64,000 bases of DNA from Eurosta solidaginis (Eukaryota; Arthropoda; Insecta; Diptera; Tephritidae). A program made the position numbers and the translations under genes. Location of the stretch: contig NC_090323.1 of the NCBI RefSeq assembly GCF_040869045.1, positions 38,186,066-38,250,065 of the forward strand. Direction: 5' to 3'. Below are positions 9,501-18,848 of the stretch, in pieces. Under the pieces are notes generated by a model. That model saw nothing but the letters and a program-made list of their open reading frames with translations, did not search any database and was not told where the DNA came from. Each line of letters begins with the position of its first letter. The stretch's first letter is position 1.

Positions 9501-10004
9501 TGGAAACGAGGGACAATCTTCCAGCGGTTGACGTGCTAAAATTGAAGCTTCTAGAAGAAGGCGAGCGTCGTGGTAGCATGCATGAACATACAGCTAACGA
9601 ATTTAGCGGACAGCAAGCGTTTGCAGCAAAGTCGACGTCTAGCGGCAACAGAGAGAAGAAAAAAGGCAATTACAACAATGTTACTTGCTATCGTTGTGGA
9701 AAAAAGGGCCATATAAAAAGCAATTGTTCGGTGAAATTAAACAAATCTACGAAAGAAAACGATACAGCTAAACAGCAACAACAAAGCTCCTTCACTGCTT
9801 TGGGTGCAACAGATTGCGAAACATTCGACAGAGGAAACTTGTGTTTAGATAGCGGCGCGACAGCGCATATGTGTTGCGACCGAAAATTGTTCTCGAACTT
9901 TGTGAATCATACAGAGTGGATCGCATTGGCCGGTGACAGCAGCATTCGTGCAGAAGGTAAAAGCGATGTCAAAATACAAACGGACATGTATGTTGTGACA
10001 CTAA
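9486..10004 (+). pseudogene. Copia Gag zinc knuckle and protease, N-terminal part
   Basis: After the frameshift, the frame reads AMETRDNLPAVDVLKLKLLEEGERR, then a single CCHC knuckle CYRCGKKGHIKSNC (about 9687-9728) and the aspartic protease active site CLDSGATAHMCC (about 9841-9875; D-S-G). Copia proteases use DSG in this position. The frame is cut at 10004 by a MITE. Removing the MITE and one TAA copy reconnects it in frame with LRDVLFVPGM at 10361, which directly supports the insertion model. Confidence 0.85.
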
Positions 10005-10360
10005 AGGCTCCATTACTGATACTTAGCATAGACTTGACTTGGCTTGCGAACTGTCACTTACAGTTCTGTTAAATGAACATTGCATGTTACTGATTACTCA
10101 AAACTTAACTTGACTTAGAAGTCTGTTGAATTTTGATTTTCTATGTAAGTTCTAAGTGACGTTTACATTTTGAGAAGCCATTTGTTTGTTTACATTTCAT
10201 TTTGACATTTTGTCATACAAATTGACATTTATTTAAAAATAAATTTCAACGCTGATTATGATGCCAGATTTTATGCGCCAAGTGGAGTATAATCGTGGCT
10301 AAGTTGCCAAGTTTACGCCAAGTCAAGTCAAGTCTATGCTAAGTATCAGTAATGGGGGCT
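10005..10360. mobile_element. Harbinger-type MITE, copy 1 (inside Copia pol)
   Basis: This is a 356-bp element with long terminal inverted repeats. The left end reads AGGCTCCATTACTGATACTT and the right end is nearly its reverse complement (consensus start AGGGCCCATTACTGAT, continuing through CTTAGCATAGACTTGACTTGG). Flanking 3-bp duplications are TAA at 10002-10004 and 10361-10363. There is no coding capacity. TAA/TTA target sites and RGGGCC-like ends are typical of PIF/Harbinger, hence the call. Related copies lie at 19868-20130 and 54283-54527. Confidence 0.85.
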
Positions 10361-10752
10361 TAAGAGACGTTTTGTTCGTGCCTGGTATGAGAGGCAATTT
10401 TATATCAGTCGGTCGTGCAGTCGAGATGGGCTGCGCAGTAGTTTTTGGCAGCGAATTTGCAACAATTAAGAAAAACGGCGCCGATATTTTGCGTGTAAAA
10501 AGAACAAAGCATTTGTTTATGCTGAGTAATGAGAAAAGTGGTTGTTTTGGTGCTATTCAAAGTGACGCAGTAATGTGGCATAATAGATTTGGCCACATAA
10601 ATTATGCGAGTTTGAAAGAAATGTCAAACAAGTGCATTGTAAATGGTTTAGAAAATGTCGATTTTTCTGTGAAGCCATCGTGTCAAACGTGTATGCTTAG
10701 CAAAATACACACACAATAATTTCCAAGTGCAGCAGAAAATAAATCAAAGAAT
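10361..10752 (+). pseudogene. Copia protease end and integrase zinc finger
   Basis: The frame resumes with LRDVLFVPGMRGNFISVGRA, the conserved protease C-terminus. The GAG-pre-integrase zinc finger follows: WHNRFGHINY (two His, about 10576-10605) and CQTCMLSKIHTQ (two Cys, about 10681-10700). An in-frame TAA at 10717-10719 stops translation. The same frame continues beyond it (FPSAAENKSKNLLELIHTD), so this is a simple nonsense mutation. Confidence 0.85.
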
Positions 10753-12396
10753 TTGTTAGAATTGATACATACGGATGTATGTGGGCCATTTGAAACAACT
10801 TCACTTGGTGGTGCGAAGTATTTTTTACTATTTATTGACGATATGTCAAGGCGAGTTTTTGTTTACTTCTTAAAATCAAAATATGAAGTTTTTGATAAAT
10901 TTGTATCGTTTTGCTCAATGGTAGAGCGACAAACTGGCAGAAAAGTGAAAGCAGTTCGTAGTGACAATGGACGTGAGTACGTCAACAAATCATTTAATGA
11001 ATATTTTGATAAGCATGGCATAGTGCAGCAATTAACAGTTCCCTACACTCCTCAGCAAAATGGGGTGGCTGAGAGGGCAAACCGCACGTTGGTTGAAATG
11101 GCCAGGTATTTATTGGCACATTCGGGTATGTGTGCGGCGCTATGGGCAGAGGCAGTGGCAACTGCCGTGTATTTGCGGAATCGATTGCCAACTAAGGCAT
11201 TAAATAATATGACACCATATGAAGCATGGTGTGGTAAGAAACCTACAATAAAACATTTGCGAGTATTTGGCTCTACGGCAGTGGCATTAGATAAAACGCA
11301 GCGTAGCAAATTTAAAGTGAAGGGTAAACAATACAAAATGGTTGGTTACTCAATGGTTTCAAAAGCGTATAGACTATACGATCCTGATGTTAGACAGGTG
11401 GTTGAAAAACGCGACGTATTATTTGATGAATGCCATAGCGTGGAAGCATGTAACGACGAACAAATAACATTGGATTTTTTTGATAACAATCAGGTTCAAG
11501 CCGACACTGGTACTGCTGGTGATGTAGATTCTGATAAAGAAATCTGTAGCGATGATAATAAAGAAATCTGTAGCGATGATAATGCAAGCGATATGTATGC
11601 GAGTGCTGAAGAAGAAGTTGAGCACATTGGGCGTGGTAGACCTAAGCTCGTGCGTAATGGTAAACGAGGTCGTCCACGAAAAGTATTTAATTTTTTAAAT
11701 GCTATGAGCACTAAGGAGGTGCTTGTTCCTCAAACATACGAGGAGGCAATTAGTAGCGATGAAGTTGATTTATGGAAGGCCGCCATGAAAAAAGAACACG
11801 ATTCGTTGGTTGGAAATAATACATGGTCTTTGGTAGACTTACCAAAGGGCCAGTCAATAGTAGGGTGCAAGTGGGTATATACCCTAAAGCGCAACGAACA
11901 TGGTGACATTGAGCGGTATAAGGCACGGTTGGTGGCAAAGGGGTGTTCACAGAAGTATGGAGTGAATTACTCGGACACTTTTTCTCCAGTATGTCGTTTT
12001 GAGACCATACGGTTGGTATTGGCATTAGCAGCAGAGATGAAACTACATGTACACCAGATGGATGTATGCACAGCATATTTAAACAGCGAACTAGATGATG
12101 TCGTATACATGAAACAACCACAAGGTTACCGTGATGAAAGTCAACCAACAAAAGTCTTAAGGTTGAACAAGGCCATATACGGTTTGAAGCAGTCTGGAAG
12201 AGCTTGGAATTTCAAGTTAGATGAAGCGTTGAGAAGTTTAGGTTTCAGTCAGTGCGAGAGCGAACGCTGTTTGTATAAACAAGATATAGAAGGTAACCTT
12301 TGCTTAATCCTTGTTTATGTTGATGATCTGCTTATAGCATGCCAATCGAAGGAAATCATGACTAGGGTCAAGGCGAATATATGTGATATGCATTGA
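10753..12396 (+). CDS. Copia integrase core and reverse transcriptase (547-residue open segment)
   Basis: The DDE integrase core is complete: D in IHTDVCGPF (~residue 7), D in RSDNGREY (~75) and E in GVAERANRTL (~108). KHLRVFGSTA and a typical post-integrase spacer follow, including a short acidic repeat (EICSDDNKEICSDDNAS). The RT starts near residue 340 (EAISSDEVDLWKAAMKKE) with KWVYTLKRN, HQMDVCTAYLN (catalytic Asp), YGLKQSGRAW and YVDDLL (~522-527). The frame fails just after RVKANICDM through an indel near 12385. This is the longest undamaged stretch of the element and typical of Ty1/Copia pol. Confidence 0.92.
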   Translation: MLELIHTDVCGPFETTSLGGAKYFLLFIDDMSRRVFVYFLKSKYEVFDKFVSFCSMVERQTGRKVKAVRSDNGREYVNKSFNEYFDKHGIVQQLTVPYTPQQNGVAERANRTLVEMARYLLAHSGMCAALWAEAVATAVYLRNRLPTKALNNMTPYEAWCGKKPTIKHLRVFGSTAVALDKTQRSKFKVKGKQYKMVGYSMVSKAYRLYDPDVRQVVEKRDVLFDECHSVEACNDEQITLDFFDNNQVQADTGTAGDVDSDKEICSDDNKEICSDDNASDMYASAEEEVEHIGRGRPKLVRNGKRGRPRKVFNFLNAMSTKEVLVPQTYEEAISSDEVDLWKAAMKKEHDSLVGNNTWSLVDLPKGQSIVGCKWVYTLKRNEHGDIERYKARLVAKGCSQKYGVNYSDTFSPVCRFETIRLVLALAAEMKLHVHQMDVCTAYLNSELDDVVYMKQPQGYRDESQPTKVLRLNKAIYGLKQSGRAWNFKLDEALRSLGFSQCESERCLYKQDIEGNLCLILVYVDDLLIACQSKEIMTRVKANICDMH

Positions 12397-12916
12397 TAAG
12401 GGTCCTCTTCTTATGTGTTTGGGTATGCAGATTGAGCGTGAAGGTGAACTAGGTGATATCACCATTGTTCAATCCCAATATATCAAAGATTTATTGACGC
12501 AGCATGGTATGGAAGTATGTAGGTCAGCATCGACACAATTAGATGCTGGTTACCAAGTAGCGTGTGATGATGAACGTTGTACTAGGGATGATCAGACATC
12601 ATACCAATCTACGATTGGGACGCTGATGTGGCTGGCGCTTTCGACAAGACCGGATATATTCCATTCGGCAGCCAAGTTGGCACAGCGAAACAAAGATCCA
12701 CATAGCGAATATTTGGCGGGCATAAAGCACATTTTAAGATACCTAGCATCAACCAAAAATATGAAGTTGCGATATAGGGCTTGCGGTTTAGGGTTGAAGG
12801 GTTACGCAGATGCCGATTGGGGCGCGAACAGAATTGATCGAAGATCATACACCGGCTACGTGTTCTTCTTTGCAGGAGGGGGATTTCTTGGAAGTCAGAA
12901 AAACAGAACTGTGTAG
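12383..12916 (+). pseudogene. Copia RT thumb and RNase H, first part
   Basis: In a new frame, LLMCLGMQIERE, VQSQYIKDLLTQHGM and IGTLMWLALSTRPDI carry the RT connection region. GYADADWGANRIDRRSYTGYVFFFAGG is the Copia RNase H (first catalytic Asp in YADADW). A one-base indel in the G run at ~12877-12882 shifts the frame before the WKS..Q motif. Confidence 0.85.
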
Positions 12917-13260
12917 CCTTAAGCAGTACCGAGGCCGAATATATGGCCATGTCATCGGCAGCAAAAGAAGCACTACATTTAAGACGTATTATAATTGAGA
13001 TTGGATGTGGTAACGGTCAAACTCCAACGATATTGTACGGGGATAACATTAGTGCTCAACATTTGGCAAAGAATCCAGTGCATCATGCTAGATCGAAGCA
13101 CATTGAAATCAGATATCATTTTATTAGAGAGATTGTTGAGAAATGTGCAATAAAATTAGAATATGTATCAACTAATAACATGATAGCTGATATTTTAACA
13201 AAAAATTTGTCGAAGAAGAAACATACAGATTTAAGGAAATTGTTAAGTTTAGAAGAATAA
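12884..13260 (+). pseudogene. Copia RNase H, C-terminal part
   Basis: In the third frame WKSEKQNCVALSSTEAEYMAMS contains the catalytic Glu (STEAEY). LYGDNISAQHLAKN holds the next Asp, and HHARSKHIEIRYHFIRE and ADILTKNL form the conserved end. The stop is at 13258-13260, 19 bp before the 3' LTR, which is the usual spacing. RNase H would remove the RNA template after minus-strand synthesis. Confidence 0.87.
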
Positions 13261-13270
13261 CATTCGCATT

Positions 13271-13279
13271 GAGTAGGGG
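13271..13279 (+). other. Copia polypurine tract
   Basis: GAGTAGGGG lies directly before the 3' LTR. It would be the primer for plus-strand synthesis, though the T makes it an imperfect tract. Confidence 0.65.
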
Positions 13280-13451
13280 TGTTGAAATATGATACATAAA
13301 ATAGCAACCCTAAATTTGTAACAATGCGTATGTCAGATAATCTCACTCTTTTATTGTTTTTGACACTTTGAGTCTCTTATTAAACATTGAACAGTGCACT
13401 CGTGTTTTTCTTATTGATCTTTGGGAAAAAACCTCAACATAACTTTTAACA
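13280..13451 (+). repeat. Copia 3' LTR
   Basis: This is a direct repeat of the 5' LTR (same 172-bp length, TGTTGAAATA...CTTTTAACA). Confidence 0.95.
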
Positions 13452-13864
13452 TTAGGTTTAAAATATAGATTTTTATTTAAACGTTTAGTTCGATTACACT
13501 TTTAGTTCCTTTGGTGTCACTTAGCTTTAGCTTGTCCACTACAAACTGAAAGCTGCCGCTAACGCAACTCTGTAACTAGACACCTGTTCTTAGGTTGCCT
13601 AGTAACCATATCCATGATGGAGTCGAATAACGGGAGCTTCAACCAATCAGAAATTCTCCGCGTTGTTCGACTCCAACATTTTCAGTGATGCCAAATGCAT
13701 CTGATGCATGGTTGCTTCTTGCATTTTTCCAGAGGGGGAGTTACCAGCTAGATATTAATATGACACTATAACAGTTTTTTACACTGATATGGTCAGGGTA
13801 AGGGCTAAGATCGTCCCTGTTAAAAGTGCTCTCACTGATCACTGCTTGCTAGGTACGTACGACG
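13452..13864. other. Unique-looking non-coding sequence
   Basis: No frame or repeat stands out between the Copia and Transib elements. Composition is more balanced than the surroundings (for example CTAACGCAACTCTGTAAC around 13558). Confidence 0.5.
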
Positions 13865-14799
13865 CACTATGGCGCCTTTTGAGTTTCTTCTTTGCAAAAA
13901 TCATAACTTTTGATCTAATGAAGATATTTTAAGCATTCATACCGCACCTAAAAGCTAATTATTTGGACTTTATACAGTTTAAAACACAGCGTACCAGAGT
14001 AACAGAGTGCTTCACAATAATTCGTCAAAATTGAAAAATTGTAGAAAAAAAAAAAAAAAATTGTTAAAAACTGAAGGGCAAATTTTGACATTTTTTTTAT
14101 GAGGATGTATTTGAACATGAAATCAGATAAACTTATGATTTGTATGAAGGAATGTGGCTCTACCCACTTGTGATTAAAAGTTTTGTCTTAGTAGCAACGT
14201 TATCAATCTCCACCTAACTTGATGGACGCATTACTTCTTTTAAGGTGTTATAATAAAAATGAAATGTGTACGCTAGGGGATAAGAATATAAACATTGCTT
14301 GAAACTTCATTGTATAAATTTACTTATATATTTCTGAAAAATTCAAAAACCAAATATTTTATTAATACTTAACTAAGAAAAATTATTAAAAGTTGTTCAA
14401 TATTATTGTATTTGAGCCAAATATGATATCTAATATATTTTTGAGCACTGCCCACTTATGATAAACAGTTTGATCTTCATAACCGCTTTACAAATTTTAT
14501 TGATTTTCGTAAAAATGTATTACTCTTCTGATAGCCAAAGCCTAAGCTTCAAAATAAATATACATAAAGGGTGCTTCAAAACTCATCTTAAAATTTGATA
14601 AATTTGAAAAAGATGTAAAAACGAAAATTATATGATTATATACTAAATGAAATAATTGTATTATTTATAATAAATAATAAACTAGTATTTATTTGATTTC
14701 TTTTCTTTTTCAATAAAATAACAAAACTAAGTACTAAATAATTTTTTTGTTGTTATATAAAGGTGGATCATTTATTTAATCCTGACGTAGTCTTCGTCA

Positions 14800-16077
14800 C
14801 TTCAAAATATATATAACAAGGAAACCATTTCTGAGTTATAGAGGTCGGTAAGATCCTTTTGTGATCTTGCATGCCTTATGGATGATATGACTGGATCCGA
14901 AGAGATGGCCAAGTTGTTGAGAAGGTCCTCGTTTTGTCTAACTCGTGAGATTGTGCAAGCGTTAGTACTTATATATCTTTTGTAGTCCTTGTTTTTAGAT
15001 TCTTGAGTTTCTTCAGACAATTCTCCTAATTGTAAAGACTGGTATTCTATTAAATTTTCCATGGGCCAAAATTTTATGTACCGTTGGTGTGAGCTTTTCT
15101 CAGGATACTTTTGGAGCAGCAGCTCTGCAGTTTTCGATGCATATTGTCCAAATTTAGGTCCATTAACTTATTCATGGCAATTTAAAATATTTAAAATTAC
15201 CCCCATTCGTTTGACAATATCTTTATCGGCTCCAGTAATGCGAGCAGTCATTTCATCGTGTTCAAAAAATCTTCTTGATTTAGTTCGTCAATAATTGAAT
15301 CATCAAGATTTTCAGTCTTCTTACAGATTGCACATTTCAATGTAGATTATGTGTTTGTTAGTAAGTTTAAAACTTTTCCATCGACCATTGTTAGAAGAAA
15401 ATCATGCTTTATGGTAATAACATTTCCGTCTTCGATTTCAATTATTGTTGGTTCTAATTTTGCAATTTGATTTCTTATATCACTCACTGCAGCTTTTATG
15501 AGTTCCGAAGACTACTTCTCATATTTAAATAATATCCACCGGCACAATTTAACTGATGACGGCCGTGGCTTTTTCCAATATTCTGAAGCTTCATCTTCAG
15601 TCGCACTGGACTTGCTAACGCAACTGCTCCTATGATATGAGACTTGGTGTTTTCTTCGTCCTTTTTATATATAATACCCATTGCTTCTGAAAGATGAGTC
15701 ATGGTGATAGTTCTAGTATAATCTGACAGCTTCCTTTTCCTTGTGTAGGTCGAACATTCTTTTATGGGTTTTGTTGGTCTTCATATAGTTCGATTAGTTG
15801 ATGTGCTAGGCATTTCTTCGTCCAAAAAACTTTTACCAGATAGCCAACTTTCATGCTTACTTATAACCCTTGAAGTAGAATGACCGACTGCTTGTCATTT
15901 TCTTTGTATAGGAATGTAGAGGAAGCCAATTTTTTCTTTCAAGTCTTCGTCTTCTTTGTTACATGCTTCATTTGGTAATTCTGTCATAATAGCCTCAACA
16001 AACTCCGCTTTTGTCTTTGAAGCTTTGAACACCTCAAATAGTTTGGAGTTTTCTAGAGATATATTAAAATTTGCCAT
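14800..16077 (-). pseudogene. Transib/RAG1-like transposase, multiply broken
   Basis: Reading 16077 downward, fragments in shifting frames give MANFNISLENSKLFEVFKAS (N-term), then MGIIYKKDEENTKSHIIGAV, then a zinc-finger-like stretch with LLTMVDGKVLNLLTNT and CAICKK around 15310-15395, and finally LGELSEETQESKNKDYKRY with ISSDPVISS near 14870-15035. The latter resembles the C-terminal catalytic-Glu region of Transib-type transposases as I recall it. There are several frameshifts and stops, for example a TAA inside the TNT*ST segment. The total is about 1.3 kb, shorter than a full transposase of around 650-700 residues, so part of the DDE core is probably deleted. It is certainly a dead transposase; the family is moderately certain. 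Confidence 0.55.
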
Positions 16078-16516
16078 CGAGTATATCTTACTACAAAAAT
16101 ATGTGAGCTCTATTTATGTTTATTTAAATAAACAGAATACTTTATTCTATAGACTCCAAAAAACCATTGACTTTGGGCGTTGTATTAAACATTGCTTTAT
16201 ATACTCAAATTATGGAAATGAGTTCCATGTATATTATGCAGCTTGCAACCGAAAAATTTGGTTTTATTAACAAATTCCAACAACAAAAGTGGCCGTACTA
16301 AATTCGCCTTCTTCGTACCTATACCTGCTCAGGCGCGTATTTATACCCAAGGTTGCTTCACTTTATTTGATGTAAAAAGTGAAATCGCAGCTGGACGCAG
16401 GTAGACCTTATGAATTCAGGTAACTGAATATTTAGCAAATACCTACTGCAAATTTCACGGAGACCTTTTTGTCCTTTTTTTATTTTCTATCAAAGATCGA
16501 AAAATGTCCTAATAAT

Positions 16517-16779
16517 AGGCTTTTCGAAAAACAGGCAGATCCGACAACTTTTATAAAAAAAAAAAATTTTATATTTTACTTCAACCTAGAATTAAATATC
16601 CTTTCGTTATAATACAAGAAAGCATTAACAGGCCGTTTTATTTAGAGAGGCTTTTCGAAAAACAGGCAGATCCGACAACTTTTATAAAAAAAAAAATTTT
16701 TATATTTTACTTCAACCTAGAATTAAATATCCTTTCGTTATAATACAAGAAAGCATTAACAGGCCGTTTTATTTAGAGA
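16517..16779. repeat. 131-bp tandem duplication inside the Transib relic
   Basis: The segment starting AGGCTTTTCGAAAAACAGG at 16517 repeats at 16648, almost base for base, through CAGGCCGTTTTATTTAGAGA. The near-identity points to a recent duplication within an old element. Confidence 0.9.
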
Positions 16780-17010
16780 CAAAACAATATTAATACAACA
16801 AAAAAGAACAAAAACCACAATTTTTTTAAGTGTTAAAACTTAATCAACTTTGAGCGGCTCTACATCCTAAAATATCACCTTCTGTTTAATAAGGGTTAAA
16901 CATTCGTAATCCCTGGAAAATTCTCTATTAAATACATGTATTAGGTTTATCGAACGCTGTCATGCAATTTTTGATTTTTGCCAGGCTTTTCTGACAGAGG
17001 CGCCATAGTG

Positions 17011-17610
17011 CGCGCTGCGAGAGGCAGCGAATGCTATGATTACTGCCGTAGCTGCAGATGTTTTATGGAGGAGAAAAGCGTGCACCAGCTGCAGAGCCAC
17101 TGTCCAACACAAAGCACACAAAGGTTTGCAGCGCTCAGTCTACCGTTAAAATGTAAATATATTGATGCGATAAAGTGGTGCGATGTGCGGTAGCTGGCAG
17201 AGAAAGGGTCACGGTGTTTGAGGCGTCACCATGAGTTGACGTAAGTGCCGAGCAATGCAATGTCTTGGCCCCGTTCTTTTAGACTTACCTAACTTATCAA
17301 TAGTTAATGCTCCAGTTAGCATATTTCAGTGTGGTAAGTTAAGATTGGTTCTACAAATTTCTGCACCAAGCGGCTTAAAACACAAAACTCATACCACAAA
17401 AAATATTTGTGTACATATGTATATATGAATTACTACATTATTATATAGAAAAAACAATAAATGGCAAACAAATTTAAAACAAAATATTTCCCCAAGGCGT
17501 GTCTCAATAAAAAACGAAAGAATTGCCATGAAGTTTATTTCTTTATTGTACTTTAGCAAATATTTAAATTCCTGATCTGTACCAACATGACCCAAGAGAA
17601 TTGAAATATA
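17011..17610. other. Non-coding sequence between repeats
   Basis: The open frame at 16978-17193 has no recognisable domain, and its start overlaps the transposon end, so I do not call it. The rest is AT-rich. Confidence 0.5.
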
Positions 17611-17619
17611 TTTGAAAAA

Positions 17620-18650
17620 AAAAAAACAAGTAAGGATGGGACTTTCTTGGGCTGTGGATTTGGGGAAATTTGAAGCTTCTAGCTGTTAGAATGGTGTAGA
17701 AATTACGAAAGGTTTCTAACCTGAACAATCGGCTGTATGGAATATATGCTATATATATGACCGATCTCATACATTTTTTCAGACAACAATATCTGCAATA
17801 TACGCAATCATATACAATATCTGCAAAATATGTTGAAGCTTGAAGCTTCAATCTGATAAATTGAGGACGATATGACAAAAATCCTCTTTTCTGAATAATC
17901 GGTTGTATGGCGGATATATGCTATAGTGGTCCGATCCGGTTCCGACAAATGTCTAATCGGACACCCACCCAAATTTACCCGTTCACCAAATTTTATCAAG
18001 ATCTTGTTACGAATATTAGCAACACTAAGGGGTACTGTCATCTCTAAGCGATACTAAGCGGTGACTTTATGCACATCAACAAATGAATCATTATGTCTAC
18101 CCATATGTCCATACAAGCAGCGGAGAGAAAACGCACAAATACATGCATATATTTGAGATGCTCCCAAAAATAAGCAATTTTTTGTGCAAGTATCACTCAC
18201 AAATACACGCGCATATGAGAAGCTATAAACGTAGTAATTTTATAGCAGATAACTAACTAGTAAATTCTAGAATAGAAAAGCCTAGAACTACAGTATAAAA
18301 GGCAACAACAGTAGAGGCACGACAATCAGTTTGATTTAAGACGCTATCTGAAAGTAGTCTAATAAAGGCCATTTTGCATTATTGAATAGTGGAGTTATTT
18401 ATTCAAAAATTTAGTGATTCGAACGTTAAGAGAAGGTTGCAAAAAAGGGAATTGCAGTAAATTCGTTACAATATTTTAAAAATTGGGGGACTAGTTTGCA
18501 TACAAACGGACAGACGGACAGAACGACATGGCTAAATCAACTCAGCTTTTCATCCTGATCATGTCGGTATACTTATTAGAGGGTTTATCTATTTTCCTTT
18601 AAGGACTTACAATTTTGAGATTCGCGACCAAGTTAATATACCATTTCATT
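17620..18650 (+). repeat. Dispersed fly repeat, copy 1, split by a solo LTR
   Basis: This copy matches 24155-24700 in inverted orientation. Shared motifs include TTTTTTCAGACAACAAT, GATATGACAAAAATCCTC, GGTTGTATGGCGGATATATG, GGACAGACGGACAGAACG and CATGGCTAAATCAACTCAG. The last two are recurrent in fly genomes. The repeat is non-coding. A solo LTR at 18005-18470 sits inside it; joining TTTTATCAAGAT with ATTTTAAAAATTGGGGG gives a continuous repeat. Confidence 0.7.
18005..18470. mobile_element. Solo LTR, copy 1 (TGTTACGAAT family)
   Basis: The element begins TGTTACGAATATTAGCAA and ends GTAAATTCGTTACA, so its ends are imperfect inverted repeats. It has a promoter (TATAAAAGG at 18294) and a polyadenylation signal (AATAAAGG at 18361). 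A 606-bp relative lies at 40784-41389. Flanks ATCT (18001-18004) and ATAT (18471-18474) suggest a 4-bp ATAT target duplication with one change. No internal region remains, as expected after LTR-LTR recombination. Confidence 0.82.
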
Positions 18651-18659
18651 TTCATGGAA

Positions 18660-18848
18660 GGTTTAAAAATAAGAAAAACAATGTAACCTACACAAGGATG
18701 AATTTCATATGCTCATTGCATATTCATATTTAGCAGTCAAAAAAACATTTGCTTTCAACACTCTGCCAATAACTGGTCCTATTAAGGTGGCAGAAACACT
18801 ATAGCAAACAACAATATTATATATTAAATAATTTATACCTCATTTATT
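18660..18848. other. Non-coding spacer before the satellite
   Basis: Nothing coding is visible. The last part (ATAATTTATACCTCATTTATTGG) resembles the sequence that closes the satellite at ~19730, so it may be part of the same element. Confidence 0.4.

Larger units (their letters stand above)
8781..13451 (+). mobile_element. Copia-type LTR retrotransposon, structurally complete but inactivated
   Basis: Two 172-bp LTRs (8781-8952 and 13280-13451) begin TGTTGAAATA and end CTTTTAACA. They differ at only three visible positions, so the insertion is fairly young. A PBS directly follows the 5' LTR and a purine tract precedes the 3' LTR. Flanks are TTAGT (8776-8780) and TTAGG (13452-13456), a probable 5-bp target duplication with one change. 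The order gag, zinc knuckle, protease, integrase, RT, RNase H is that of Ty1/Copia. Coding is broken by frameshifts near 9490, 12385 and 12880, a nonsense codon at 10717 and a 356-bp MITE insertion at 10005. Confidence 0.93.
13865..17010 (-). mobile_element. Transib-like DNA transposon relic
   Basis: Both ends carry the same inverted 12-mer: CACTATGGCGCC at 13865-13876 and GGCGCCATAGTG at 16999-17010. Transib elements start CACWATG. The left flank CGACG (13860-13864) fits the CGNCG target preference of that family, but the right flank CGCGC does not match it, so the duplication has decayed or the end is shifted. Between the ends lies a minus-strand transposase relic with motifs of the RAG1/Transib kind (see 14800-16077). 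The about 3.15-kb length also fits. Superfamily call is inference from ends plus motifs. Confidence 0.65.

Noticed and set aside
10002..10363. TTAA-specific (piggyBac/Kolobok-like) target for the MITE
   Set aside because: TTAA needs mutations in both copies 1 and 3; TAA fits copy 1 exactly and restores both interrupted frames.
17011..17015. Matching 5-bp duplication at the right end of the Transib relic
   Set aside because: CGCGC does not equal the left CGACG; I keep the element call but not the duplication.
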